A stretch of 64,000 nt of DNA, taken from the NCBI RefSeq assembly GCF_030944625.1, contig NZ_JAUSXY010000001.1, positions 62,001 through 126,000 on the forward strand. Direction: 5' to 3'. This DNA comes from Arthrobacter sp. SLBN-112. GTDB lineage: Bacteria; Actinomycetota; Actinomycetes; Actinomycetales; Micrococcaceae. Made by a program: the position numbers and the translations under genes. Below, one piece after another: positions 20,143 to 28,931 of this stretch. A model generated the notes under the pieces. The model made no database searches. It was given only the letters and a program-made list of their open reading frames with translations, and was not told the origin of the DNA. How positions within the stretch are numbered: the first letter of the stretch is position 1; each line of letters opens with the position of its first letter.

Positions 20143-20436
20143 GCGCCAGCAAAAGCACAGCGAAGCGCCCACGTTCCTTGGCCCGCGAACGTCACGCCAA
20201 GCACGCTTTGGGCACAGAGAAAAAACGCGAGGCCCAGGAATTCAGGGGTCAGCAACGGATAAGACTTTGAAAACAAGCCCACAGTGACACGAGGCCCATC
20301 AGCCGAGGACGCACAGCGCGCGGAGAAGATTCACAAACGGCCGAAAGGCGGGATGTCCCGAAAGCGCCGTTGTTGCGTGAGGAACGAGCGCAGGCGCCGA
20401 GGGATATGCCGCCTTTAAGCGGAGGTTAGAGAGGAG
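20143..20436. other. Non-coding gap without recognised gene
   Basis: About 294 bp between the winged-helix gene and the SixA-like gene. No gene with family-like sequence is seen on either strand. The minus strand has unusual T-runs (TTTTTT near 20220) and several short stem candidates but no clear terminator. A small RNA or a decayed element is possible but unsupported. Confidence 0.4.
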
Positions 20437-21300
20437 TTAGATCGAGTACTCCGGAGCGGCCCAGACGACAACCTCGGGGTGCTCGTAGAAGCGGTAGCCC
20501 TGACCGCGGACCGTGCGGACCGTGTTCGCGAGGCGGCCGAGCTTCGAGCGGAGACGGCGGATGTGCACGTCGATGGTGCGCTCGTTGGGGACCTCTTCGG
20601 CGTTCCGCCACAGGCCCTCGAGGAGTTCGTCGCGGCCGACGGTGCGGGTGCCGTTCTCGACGAGGTAGTTCAGCAGCTCGAACTCCTTGAAGGTGAGGTT
20701 CAGGGATTCGCCGTCGAGGTGGACTTCGCGGCGGGCGAGGTCGATCAGGACGCCGGAGGGGCGAGGTTCCTGTGGCTGGGCAGGACGGGCGGCCTCGGTG
20801 CGCTGGCGGGAGTTGACCGTTGGGTCGCCGAAGGTGGAACGGACGACGTCGAGCGCGGACCCGGGGGTTCCGGCGGGAGCTACCGCAACAGCGGCGTAGC
20901 TCTCGGCGCCGGAGACCAGCGACTGGGCGTACGCGCGGATCTCCTGGGCGAGCTTGGCGATGGAGGTGCCGGCTGCTGCCGCGGTTTCCTCGTCAATGCC
21001 CATGTACAGGACGAACCCGCGGGCCACGTTGTCGTTGGCCACGGGGCGGACGGCATTCGGACCGGCAACGACGGGGGTTGGGGCGGTGACGGGAGCGGCC
21101 TCGGCGGGCTGGACGGCGCGGAGCTGGCCGTAGGAGTTCGGGTTGTATCCCTGCGGGGCGTAGCCCTGGGCGGGGAAGCTGCTTCCGGAAGTGGGAGCGA
21201 GCGCCGGGCGAGGGCCAAAGCCGGGGCGCAGGCCGGAGGGCTGGCCGGCCTTGGCGGCGTTACGGACGGAGATGTGGACGTATCCGGATGCAACTGACAT
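20437..21300 (-). CDS. Orphan OmpR/PhoB-type winged-helix DNA-binding protein
   Basis: A 287-residue protein with no receiver domain. The C-terminal ~100 residues are a PhoB/OmpR effector domain: LIDLARREVHLDGESLNLTF, KEFELLNYLVENGTRTVGRD, and RTIDVHIRRLRSKLG with TVRTVRGQGYRF. The N-terminal half is a proline/glycine/alanine-rich stretch followed by a small domain (GFVLYMGIDEETAAAAGTSI, IAKLAQEIRAYAQSL). Lacking a phosphorylated Asp, it cannot be a classical response regulator; the N-terminal domain may mediate oligomerisation or ligand sensing. ATG 21300 follows GAGGTAA. Upstream lies an AT-rich 470-bp region with GTAACAAT direct repeats. Confidence 0.85.
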   Translation of the reverse strand: MSVASGYVHISVRNAAKAGQPSGLRPGFGPRPALAPTSGSSFPAQGYAPQGYNPNSYGQLRAVQPAEAAPVTAPTPVVAGPNAVRPVANDNVARGFVLYMGIDEETAAAAGTSIAKLAQEIRAYAQSLVSGAESYAAVAVAPAGTPGSALDVVRSTFGDPTVNSRQRTEAARPAQPQEPRPSGVLIDLARREVHLDGESLNLTFKEFELLNYLVENGTRTVGRDELLEGLWRNAEEVPNERTIDVHIRRLRSKLGRLANTVRTVRGQGYRFYEHPEVVVWAAPEYSI

Positions 21301-21872
21301 GTATTGCTTACCTCAATGTGAATGGCCGTGTTCGCGGCTCGAATGCTGGATTCCCCGTAGACGCGGACCGGGGAAGGGCGCCCGACGCTGGGCTGGGGGG
21401 GCGAATGCCTAAGAACTTCAGGGGTGCGAAGGTCAGGCGTGCATTCGACAACAGCGCATGTCGGCAGCAGCGGATGTGCTGGGCCAATATTCTGCGGCTG
21501 CAGGTGCTGTTGAGTTCTTGTTCACATTGGAAGTGTGCAGCGTAACAATGCCAACTTGCAAGTAACAATGGACTAATTCGTCCACATGGTGAGACAAAAG
21601 TGGCGATTGTGTTTTAGATCACTATTTCGCGATGGGGAAATAATAACGCTCGTTATCCGGAGAAGAGTCTCGGATAGCTATTCGTTCGGAACATTATTCG
21701 ATAGATTGCCCCTTTCCCGAATCTCTCCGAAATTCAATCGCTTGACATAGAATCGGCCGGACGACAGCCTGCCGTGTCCAGTCCCGGTCCTGCCGGCGGC
21801 AAATTTTTTGGCCCCGACAGCGGGCGCGGGCCGGCGGCAGGACCTGCCTGGGAGTGGTACGGCGTGCCGCCG
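21301..21872. other. Long AT-rich intergenic region
   Basis: 572 bp without a gene. From about 21540 to 21760 the sequence is much more AT-rich than the surroundings. It contains GTAACAAT direct repeats (21542 and 21562), a short stem TATTTC/GAAATA near 21622-21645, an imperfect hairpin TATCCG...CGGATA near 21655-21680, and near the DUF5666 gene a stem GGTCCTGCCG (21786-21795)/CGGCAGGACC (21835-21844). Probably promoter and regulatory sequence for the winged-helix gene. Confidence 0.5.
21542..21569. promoter_or_regulatory. GTAACAAT direct repeats, 20-bp period
   Basis: GTAACAAT occurs at 21542-21549 and 21562-21569, two helical turns apart, about 245 bp upstream of the winged-helix gene start. 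Direct repeats on one DNA face are typical of OmpR/PhoB-type dimers. Autoregulation is inferred. Confidence 0.4.
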
Positions 21873-22799
21873 TCAGTTGCTGCCGGTTCCCGAACCGGCA
21901 GAGGTACCGGCGGTGACAAGTTGGATGATCTGCGCCGTGTAGGTGTCGCCATTCTTCAGCGCGGTCACGCGAACGCTGGCCCCGGTGGTCACGTTGGACA
22001 GGCTGAGGGTGCTGCCGGTGGATGTGCCCCCGCGCTGCCGCATCCCCTGCATGACCTGCACATCGGAGCCCACTGCGTAGGTGCGGGAGAAGCCGTCTTC
22101 GCTCTTGACAGTCAGCGAGGTGGCCGAGACATCCGTCACGGTACCCGTCTGGCCCGCCATGGTCACATAGTTGGAACCTTCAAGGACCACGTATTCGGAG
22201 TGGATGGCTGCGTTCAGGCCTGCCGCCCCCATCCCCAGGCCACCGGGTCCGCCGTCCATGCCCATGCCGCCGGGGGTGCCGCCGTTGGTTCCAGTCTGGC
22301 TGCCCGGCCCGGCCATGCCGTTTTGGCCGCCGGGACCGAACTGGCTGGCACCGCCAGCGCCTTGGGCGTTGGCTGCGGTACCCGAACCGTTTCCGGCCGC
22401 GTAGGCACCGGCGCCGGCCGCTGCGCCCAGGACCACGGCCGCGCCCCCGACCAGCAGCCCCTTCTTTGCCGTCCAGGTGCCCTTGTTGGCGCGGGAGGCC
22501 GAAGTGGATGCGTATTGCTGCGGGGCGCCCCAGCCAGTGCCGGCGTTCGGCACCTGGCCGTTGGCCGGCGTCGTACCCCATCCTGCCGACTGCTGGCCGG
22601 GGACGGGTGCGCCCCAGCCCTGTGCAGGCTGCCCCTGCCGGGACTCGCCGGGTGAATGCGCGTCTTGGCCGGCCGGGACCTTAAGGTCGGGGGCCGCTGC
22701 GTCGCGGCCGCTGCCTTCCGGGGTGCCTCCCCAGACGGGGGCCGGCTGCCCGTTCTGCCCTGATGCCCCCGGGACTGCCTGGTTGTTCTGCTGGTCCAT
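21873..22799 (-). CDS. Membrane-anchored DUF5666-like protein
   Basis: A 308-residue protein. The first ~120 residues are a Gln/Pro/Gly-rich cytoplasmic tail, followed by one membrane helix (KKGLLVGGAAVVLGAAAGAG), a Gly-Met-rich linker (GGTPGGMGMDGGPGGLG) and a C-terminal beta domain with ITVT-like repeats (GTVTDVSATSLTVKSEDGFS, SRTYAVGSDVQVMQG, VRVTALKNGDTYTAQIIQLV), the DUF5666 pattern of small extracytoplasmic OB-like domains. ATG 22799 follows GGAGAG at 6 nt; the upstream frame is not family-like. It is divergent from a response regulator/sensor pair and may be part of that envelope-signalling locus. Function unknown. Confidence 0.8.
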   Translation of the reverse strand: MDQQNNQAVPGASGQNGQPAPVWGGTPEGSGRDAAAPDLKVPAGQDAHSPGESRQGQPAQGWGAPVPGQQSAGWGTTPANGQVPNAGTGWGAPQQYASTSASRANKGTWTAKKGLLVGGAAVVLGAAAGAGAYAAGNGSGTAANAQGAGGASQFGPGGQNGMAGPGSQTGTNGGTPGGMGMDGGPGGLGMGAAGLNAAIHSEYVVLEGSNYVTMAGQTGTVTDVSATSLTVKSEDGFSRTYAVGSDVQVMQGMRQRGGTSTGSTLSLSNVTTGASVRVTALKNGDTYTAQIIQLVTAGTSAGSGTGSN

Positions 22800-23029
22800 T
22801 GCTCTCTCCAAAGAAGTTGAACTGATGGTGGTGATGCTGTTTGTTCCATCAGGCTCTGCCGGTTTGCTGTGCGGGGGCTGTGCGGCAGGCCAAGTCCGCC
22901 TGTGACCTGCACGGTTCCCCGTGCACGAGGAAGCGCCTGGCCGCCGGCCCAGGTGGCTAGGCTGGAGCTCACAGCTGGAACACAGCAACGGCAAAGCACC
23001 GGCAAACCGGTAGATCGGAGAGTTGTCCC

Positions 23030-23770
<741 letters not shown>

Positions 23771-23783
23771 GCCAAGGAAACGC

Positions 23784-25262
23784 ATGTCATCGCTTTCCGG
23801 GGTTCCCCGGCCCACCGGCCGCTCATGGTTCAACCCGGCCACCTGGCACCTCCGCACCCGCCTCATCCTGCTCTCCATGGCCCTCCTGGTGGCCATTTCC
23901 GGCGCGATCGGCGTGGTCAGCTACGCATCCATGGACGTGGTGCTGTCCAATCAGCTCGATGCACAGCTGATGCTGGCCTCCCGCGGCCGTCCGCCGGAGG
24001 GCAACCCGTCCGGCCGTCCTGACCCGCTCGATGCGCGGGGACAAAGCGTGGGAACACTCAATGCGCGGGTGGTGGGCGGCCAGATCAGCCGCGAGGCCGG
24101 CTTCCTCTCCTCCGACGCCACCCGCACCGCGCTGACCTCGCGCGACATCAGCACCCTGCAGTCGCTCCCCCACAACGGTGTTTCCGTGGACCGCGAACTG
24201 TCCAACGGCGACTACCGGCTGATCGCTACCGAGACGCCCTACGGCGACGTGGTGATCACCGGGCTCCCGCTGGCAACCAAGGAAAGCACCGAAGCCTCGC
24301 TGGTGCTGACGATGGTGCTCGTCTCACTGGGCGGCCTTGTCCTGATCGGGCTGGCCGGCACAGCATTGATCCGCCGGACCATGCGGCCACTGGAGCAGCT
24401 CTCCGACGTCGCCACCAAAGTTTCCAAGCTGCCGCTCGACGCCGGCGAGGTAGCCCTGGCGGTGCGTGTACCGCCGTCGGCGGCGCATCCCACCACCGAG
24501 GTGGGCAGCGTGGGCCATGCACTGAACCTGATGTTGGACAACGTCTCCAGCGCGCTGGAAGCCCGGCAACGCAGCGAGATGAAGGTGCGCCAGTTTGTTG
24601 CCGACGCTTCCCACGAACTTCGAACCCCTTTGACGGCCATCCGCGGCTACACCGAGTTGATGCGCATGACCGAAACCTTCACGGAGGACGGCCGGAAGTC
24701 GCTGGGCCGGGTGCAAAGCCAGTCGGAGCGCATGACTGCCCTGGTGGAAGACCTGCTGCTGCTGGCCCGGCTGGATGAGGGCAAGGCAACCGTAACCACC
24801 GATGTGGACCTTACCCAGCTGGTCATCGAAACGGTCAGTGACGAGAAGGTCATGGCACCGGACCACACCTGGCAGCTGACGTTGCCCGACGAGCCGGTGA
24901 CCGTCCGAGGCGACAGCACCCAGCTCCACCAGGTGCTGGCCAACCTGCTATCCAACGCAAGGAAGCACACGCCGGCCGGCACCACCGTGACCACAGGCGT
25001 GATGCGCTCCGCCGACGGCAGCGTGGTGGTCACGGTCACCGATGACGGACCCGGCATTCCCGCCGAATTCCAGGGCAACATCTTCTCGCGCTTCACCCGG
25101 GCCGATGCCGCCCGCTCCGGCTCCGAGGGCTCGTCGGGCCTGGGACTATCGATCGTCGAATCCATCGTCGCGGCCCACGGCGGTACCGTGGAATTGGTCT
25201 CCCGGCCGGGCAGGACCGAGTTTGCCGTCCGCCTTCCGTCAACCGGGCCTGCCACGGCCTGA
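23784..25262 (+). CDS. Sensor histidine kinase
   Basis: A 492-residue membrane kinase. Helix 1 (LILLSMALLVAISGAIGVVS) and helix 2 (MVLVSLGGLVLIGLAGTALI) bracket a ~120-residue extracytoplasmic sensor. A HAMP linker (RRTMRPLEQLSDVATKV) leads to the H-box FVADASHELRTPLTAIRGYT, N-box LHQVLANLLSNARKHTPAG, G1 DDGPGIPAEF and G2 SSGLGLSIVESI. All residues for autophosphorylation and phosphotransfer are present. It pairs with the upstream regulator. The stimulus is unknown; the location among surface-glycan genes suggests envelope state. Confidence 0.95.
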   Translation: MSSLSGVPRPTGRSWFNPATWHLRTRLILLSMALLVAISGAIGVVSYASMDVVLSNQLDAQLMLASRGRPPEGNPSGRPDPLDARGQSVGTLNARVVGGQISREAGFLSSDATRTALTSRDISTLQSLPHNGVSVDRELSNGDYRLIATETPYGDVVITGLPLATKESTEASLVLTMVLVSLGGLVLIGLAGTALIRRTMRPLEQLSDVATKVSKLPLDAGEVALAVRVPPSAAHPTTEVGSVGHALNLMLDNVSSALEARQRSEMKVRQFVADASHELRTPLTAIRGYTELMRMTETFTEDGRKSLGRVQSQSERMTALVEDLLLLARLDEGKATVTTDVDLTQLVIETVSDEKVMAPDHTWQLTLPDEPVTVRGDSTQLHQVLANLLSNARKHTPAGTTVTTGVMRSADGSVVVTVTDDGPGIPAEFQGNIFSRFTRADAARSGSEGSSGLGLSIVESIVAAHGGTVELVSRPGRTEFAVRLPSTGPATA

Positions 25263-25290
25263 CCACTCCTGCAAGCAGGGGCCGCACTTA

Positions 25291-25308
25291 CACAGGTACG
25301 TCACAGGT
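25291..25308 (+). promoter_or_regulatory. CACAGGT direct repeats, 11-bp period (candidate response-regulator site)
   Basis: CACAGGT occurs at 25291-25297 and 25302-25308, one helical turn apart, 43 bp before the GT2-GtrA start. Tandem half-sites with an 11-bp period are characteristic of PhoB/OmpR regulators, and such a regulator is encoded two genes upstream. Confidence 0.5.
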
Positions 25309-25350
25309 TGCGCCTAAAGCCTTCAAATACGGCGGCGCCACCCTTGATTC

Positions 25351-26778
25351 ATGACCCTCACCGACTCCACTTCAGGAACCCTGCCGGACGCCGCGGTGGC
25401 GCCGGTGGGCATTCCGTCCAGGGGACGCGCCGTACGGCGCGCCCCCGTGGACACCCGCACCGCTGTGCCCGTCCTCGATGTGACCATTCCGGTCTTCAAC
25501 GAGGAACGCGACCTGGAGGAATGCCTCCGCAGGCTGCACGCCCACCTGCGCGATTCCTTTCCGCACAAGTTCCGGATCACTGTGGCAGACAACGCCAGCA
25601 CGGACGGGACGTTGAAGATCGCTGAACGGCTGGCCCGGGAGTTCCCCGAACTCGCGGTGGTCCACCTTGACGAAAAGGGCCGCGGCAATGCCCTGCGCAA
25701 GGTGTGGCTGGCCTCGCCGTCGCCAGTCCTGGCCTATATGGACGTGGACCTCTCTACCGACCTTGCAGCCCTGGCACCCCTGCTGGCGCCGCTGATTTCC
25801 GGCCACTCGGACCTGGCCATCGGAACGCGGCTGACCCGCAATTCCCGCGTTGTCCGCGGTCCCAAGCGGGAATTCATCTCGCGCGGCTACAACCTGATGC
25901 TGCACTCCTTCATGGGTGCCCGGTTCAGTGACGCGCAGTGCGGGTTCAAGGCGATCCGCGCCGACGTCGCCCAGCAGATCCTCCCGTACACCGTGGACAA
26001 CTCCTGGTTCTTTGACACCGAGCTCCTGGTCCTGGCGGAGCGGTGCGGCCTGCGCGTCCATGAGGTTCCCGTGGACTGGATCGACGATCCTGATTCAAGC
26101 GTTGACGTGCTCCGGACGGCGCTGGCGGACGTCCGGGGCATGGCACGGCTCACCCGCGACCTGCTCTACGGGCGCATCCCGGTTCCTGAGCTGCGGGCGG
26201 CCCTGGCTCGGGGGCCGCTGCCCGCATCGTCCCGGGCGGCCGAGCAAACGCGCGGCAGCAGCCTGTTTGGCCAGCTGGTGCGGTTCGCCGCCATCGGTGC
26301 CGCGTCGACCCTGGCCTACCTGGTGATCTTCGTGTTCTGCCGGGGGTTCATGGATCCGCAGCTTGCCAACTTCCTGGCGCTGCTGATCACGGCGGTGGCC
26401 AATACGGGAGCCAACCGGCGGTTCACGTTCGGCATCCAGGGCGGCAACCCGGTCCGCCACCATTTCGAGGGGCTGATCGTGTTCGGGATCGGCCTGGTGC
26501 TTACTTCGGGGGCCCTTGCCTTGGTCCATAGGACGACGACGCCGGACCGGTGGGCGGAAATCCTCACCGTGGTGGCGGCGAACCTTGCCGCCACCGCAGT
26601 GCGGTTCCTGCTGTTCCGGCTCTGGGTCTTCCGGGAACGGGCACCGCACACAGCACCCGCCGCTCACCCCGGTCCCGGAACAGACCAAAGCACCGGAATT
26701 GCACCCGCCGGAACCCCCGCGGCACCAACCGCCGACGACACGACAGCCACCGCCTCCACAGAAACGGCAGCATCATGA
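25351..26778 (+). CDS. GT2 polyprenyl-phosphate glycosyltransferase fused to a GtrA domain
   Basis: A 475-residue fusion. Residues ~40-270 are a DPM1-like GT2 domain: VTIPVFNEERDLEECLRRLH, VADNASTDGTLKIAERLA, the metal DxD in YMDVDLSTDLAALAPLL, and QCGFKAIRADVAQQILPY. Residues ~300-430 form a GtrA domain with four membrane helices (LVRFAAIGAASTLAYLVIFV, FLALLITAVANTGANRRFTF). GT2 enzymes of this type charge undecaprenyl phosphate with a sugar; GtrA proteins are proposed to flip the lipid-linked sugar. The C-terminus is Pro/Thr-rich. Its stop overlaps the start of the first GT39-like gene (ATGA). Confidence 0.9.
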   Translation: MTLTDSTSGTLPDAAVAPVGIPSRGRAVRRAPVDTRTAVPVLDVTIPVFNEERDLEECLRRLHAHLRDSFPHKFRITVADNASTDGTLKIAERLAREFPELAVVHLDEKGRGNALRKVWLASPSPVLAYMDVDLSTDLAALAPLLAPLISGHSDLAIGTRLTRNSRVVRGPKREFISRGYNLMLHSFMGARFSDAQCGFKAIRADVAQQILPYTVDNSWFFDTELLVLAERCGLRVHEVPVDWIDDPDSSVDVLRTALADVRGMARLTRDLLYGRIPVPELRAALARGPLPASSRAAEQTRGSSLFGQLVRFAAIGAASTLAYLVIFVFCRGFMDPQLANFLALLITAVANTGANRRFTFGIQGGNPVRHHFEGLIVFGIGLVLTSGALALVHRTTTPDRWAEILTVVAANLAATAVRFLLFRLWVFRERAPHTAPAAHPGPGTDQSTGIAPAGTPAAPTADDTTATASTETAAS

Positions 26779-28925
26779 CCTCCACCATTACACCGGCAGG
26801 CGCCGGATCAACCACCGAATCAACCGGCGGCCCCCAGCACCCGTCAGGTGCCGCTGTTTCCGCAGCTGACCCGGCAAAGCCCGGGCCGCGCTGGGCCCGG
26901 TACGCTTTCGGCGGCCAGCCCCGCTGGGTGCGGCCCTCGGCCGCCGGCCTCCTGGTGGCCACAGCAGTCCTGTACCTCTGGAACCTGGCTGCCACCGGCT
27001 ACGGAAACTCCTTCTACGCCGCTGCCATCCAAGCGGGCACCAAGGACTGGACGGCGTTCCTCTTCGGATCGCTCGACGCCGGCAACGCCATCACCGTGGA
27101 CAAGCCGCCCGCAGCGCTCTGGATCCCGGCCCTCGCGGGACGCATCTTCGGCTTCTCCTCGCTGAGCATGCTGGTGCCCGAAGCGCTCATGGGAGTGGCC
27201 GCCGTCGGCTTCCTGTACCTCGCCGTGAAACGGGTCTCGGGGCCGGCGGCAGGCCTGCTGGCGGGTGGCGCCCTGGCACTGACGCCCGTAGCGGCGCTGA
27301 TGTTCAAATTCAACAACCCGGACGCCATGCTCACACTCTGCCTGGTGCTGGCGGCGTACTTCACCACCCGGGCCATCGAGCGGGCCGGCTGGAAGTGGCT
27401 GGTCGCCGCGGGGGCCGTGATTGGCCTGGCGTTCCTCAGCAAGATGCTGCAGGGTTTCCTGGTGGTTCCCGCGCTTGGACTCGCCTACTTGTGGGCAGCT
27501 CCCACCCCGCTGGGACGCCGGCTGGTCCACCTGCTCGGCGCGCTGGGCGGGATCATTGTGGTGGCCGGCAGCTACGTCGCCCTGTTCCAACTGACGCCGG
27601 CCTCGGAACGGCCGTACATGGCAGGGTCCACCACCAACAGCTTCCTGGAACTGACCTTCGGCTACAACGGCCTCGCCCGGATCACCGGCTCCGGGGAAGG
27701 AATGCCCGGAGGCGGAGCCGGAGGGCCTGCGGGCGCACCCGCAGGCTTCGGCGACGCCGTCGGGGGTGGCTTCGGCGGAGCGGCGGGCGGCTTCGGCGGC
27801 GGCAATGCCGGATTCGGCGGCGCGGCGGGCCTGCTGCGGATGTTCGGGACCAGCTTCGGCGGCGAGGTGTCCTGGCTGCTGCCTGCCGCCCTGGTACTGC
27901 TGGTGGCGGGCCTGTGGTTTACCCGCCGCGAACTGCGCACGTCCCGGAGCCGTGCGGCCCTGATTCTGTGGGGCGGCTGGCTGCTGGTCACGGCGGGCGT
28001 CTTCAGCTTCATGAGCGGCATTGTCCACCCCTACTACTCCGTGGCACTGGCACCGGCCATCGCGGCGCTGGTGGGCATCGGCGCGGTTGAACTCTGGCGG
28101 GGCCGCGCGTACTGGCCGGCACGGATCACCCTCGCCGCCGTCGTCCTGGGCACCTCCATCTGGTCCTCGGTGCTCCTGGGCCGCGACACGTCCTGGCTTC
28201 CGTGGTTGCGCACCGCCACCATCGTCCTCGGCGTCCTTGCCGCCGCCGCCATCCTCCTCCGCCTTGACGCCAAGGGCGCTCCGGGACGGTTCCGGCGCGC
28301 CGGGGCGGCCGCCGTCGTCGTCCTGTCCCTGCTGGCCGGAGGACTTGGAACGGCCGCCTGGACCCTTGCCACCGCTGCGTCCGCCCATTCGGGATCCATT
28401 CCGACGTCGGGACCCGCGGGTTCGTCGGCGGGCGGCTTCGGCAACAGGGCTGCCGGGTTCCGGGACGACGCAGCGCTCCGTAGCGACCGGACCGACGGCA
28501 CGGATGCGGCCGCTGGTGCCGGCGGTTTTGATCCCGCGAATGGCGTCAACGGCGCCCCGGGTGCCGGCGGGGCCGGTGGTCCCGGCGAAGGCACCGCCGA
28601 TGCCGCCGTGACCGCACTGCTGACGGGCACCACCACGAAGTGGTCGGCGATCGTCTCCGGGGCCAGCCAGGCCGCCAGCCTGGAACTGGCCACGAACACC
28701 AACGTCATTGCACTGGGCGGCTGGAACGGCGGTGATCCCTACCCGACGCTCGCCGAGTTCCAGGACATGGTGGCCAAGGGTGAGATCAGCTACTTCATCG
28801 AAGGCGGCATGGGCGGAGGCGGCATGGGCGGCCGGGGCGGCAACTCCGAGGTGGCCGCGTGGGTGCAAGCCAACTTCCAGGCCCAAACCGTGGGGAACTC
28901 CACGGTGTACCAACTCACTAAGTAG
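26775..28925 (+). CDS. GT39/ArnT-like membrane glycosyltransferase (copy 1)
   Basis: A 716-residue GT-C transferase with multiple membrane helices. The first loop has GNAITVDKPPAALWIPALAG, matching the PMT/ArnT/YkcB-type catalytic loop (acidic residue and DKPP). A glycine-rich insertion near residues 310-360 (GGGFGGAAGGFGGGNAGFGG) and a second Gly/Ala-rich linker precede an extracellular C-terminal domain containing VIALGGWNGGDPYPTLAEFQ. The family transfers sugar from polyprenyl-phosphate to wall polymers, lipids or proteins on the outer face. ATG 26775 overlaps the GT2-GtrA stop. A paralogue follows 6 bp downstream. Confidence 0.9.
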   Translation: MTSTITPAGAGSTTESTGGPQHPSGAAVSAADPAKPGPRWARYAFGGQPRWVRPSAAGLLVATAVLYLWNLAATGYGNSFYAAAIQAGTKDWTAFLFGSLDAGNAITVDKPPAALWIPALAGRIFGFSSLSMLVPEALMGVAAVGFLYLAVKRVSGPAAGLLAGGALALTPVAALMFKFNNPDAMLTLCLVLAAYFTTRAIERAGWKWLVAAGAVIGLAFLSKMLQGFLVVPALGLAYLWAAPTPLGRRLVHLLGALGGIIVVAGSYVALFQLTPASERPYMAGSTTNSFLELTFGYNGLARITGSGEGMPGGGAGGPAGAPAGFGDAVGGGFGGAAGGFGGGNAGFGGAAGLLRMFGTSFGGEVSWLLPAALVLLVAGLWFTRRELRTSRSRAALILWGGWLLVTAGVFSFMSGIVHPYYSVALAPAIAALVGIGAVELWRGRAYWPARITLAAVVLGTSIWSSVLLGRDTSWLPWLRTATIVLGVLAAAAILLRLDAKGAPGRFRRAGAAAVVVLSLLAGGLGTAAWTLATAASAHSGSIPTSGPAGSSAGGFGNRAAGFRDDAALRSDRTDGTDAAAGAGGFDPANGVNGAPGAGGAGGPGEGTADAAVTALLTGTTTKWSAIVSGASQAASLELATNTNVIALGGWNGGDPYPTLAEFQDMVAKGEISYFIEGGMGGGGMGGRGGNSEVAAWVQANFQAQTVGNSTVYQLTK

Positions 28926-28931
28926 GACCCC

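Noticed and set aside
27690..27840. GGC-rich repeat in the first GT39-like gene considered as a separate element
   Set aside because: It is in frame and encodes a Gly/Ala/Phe-rich loop of the membrane protein.
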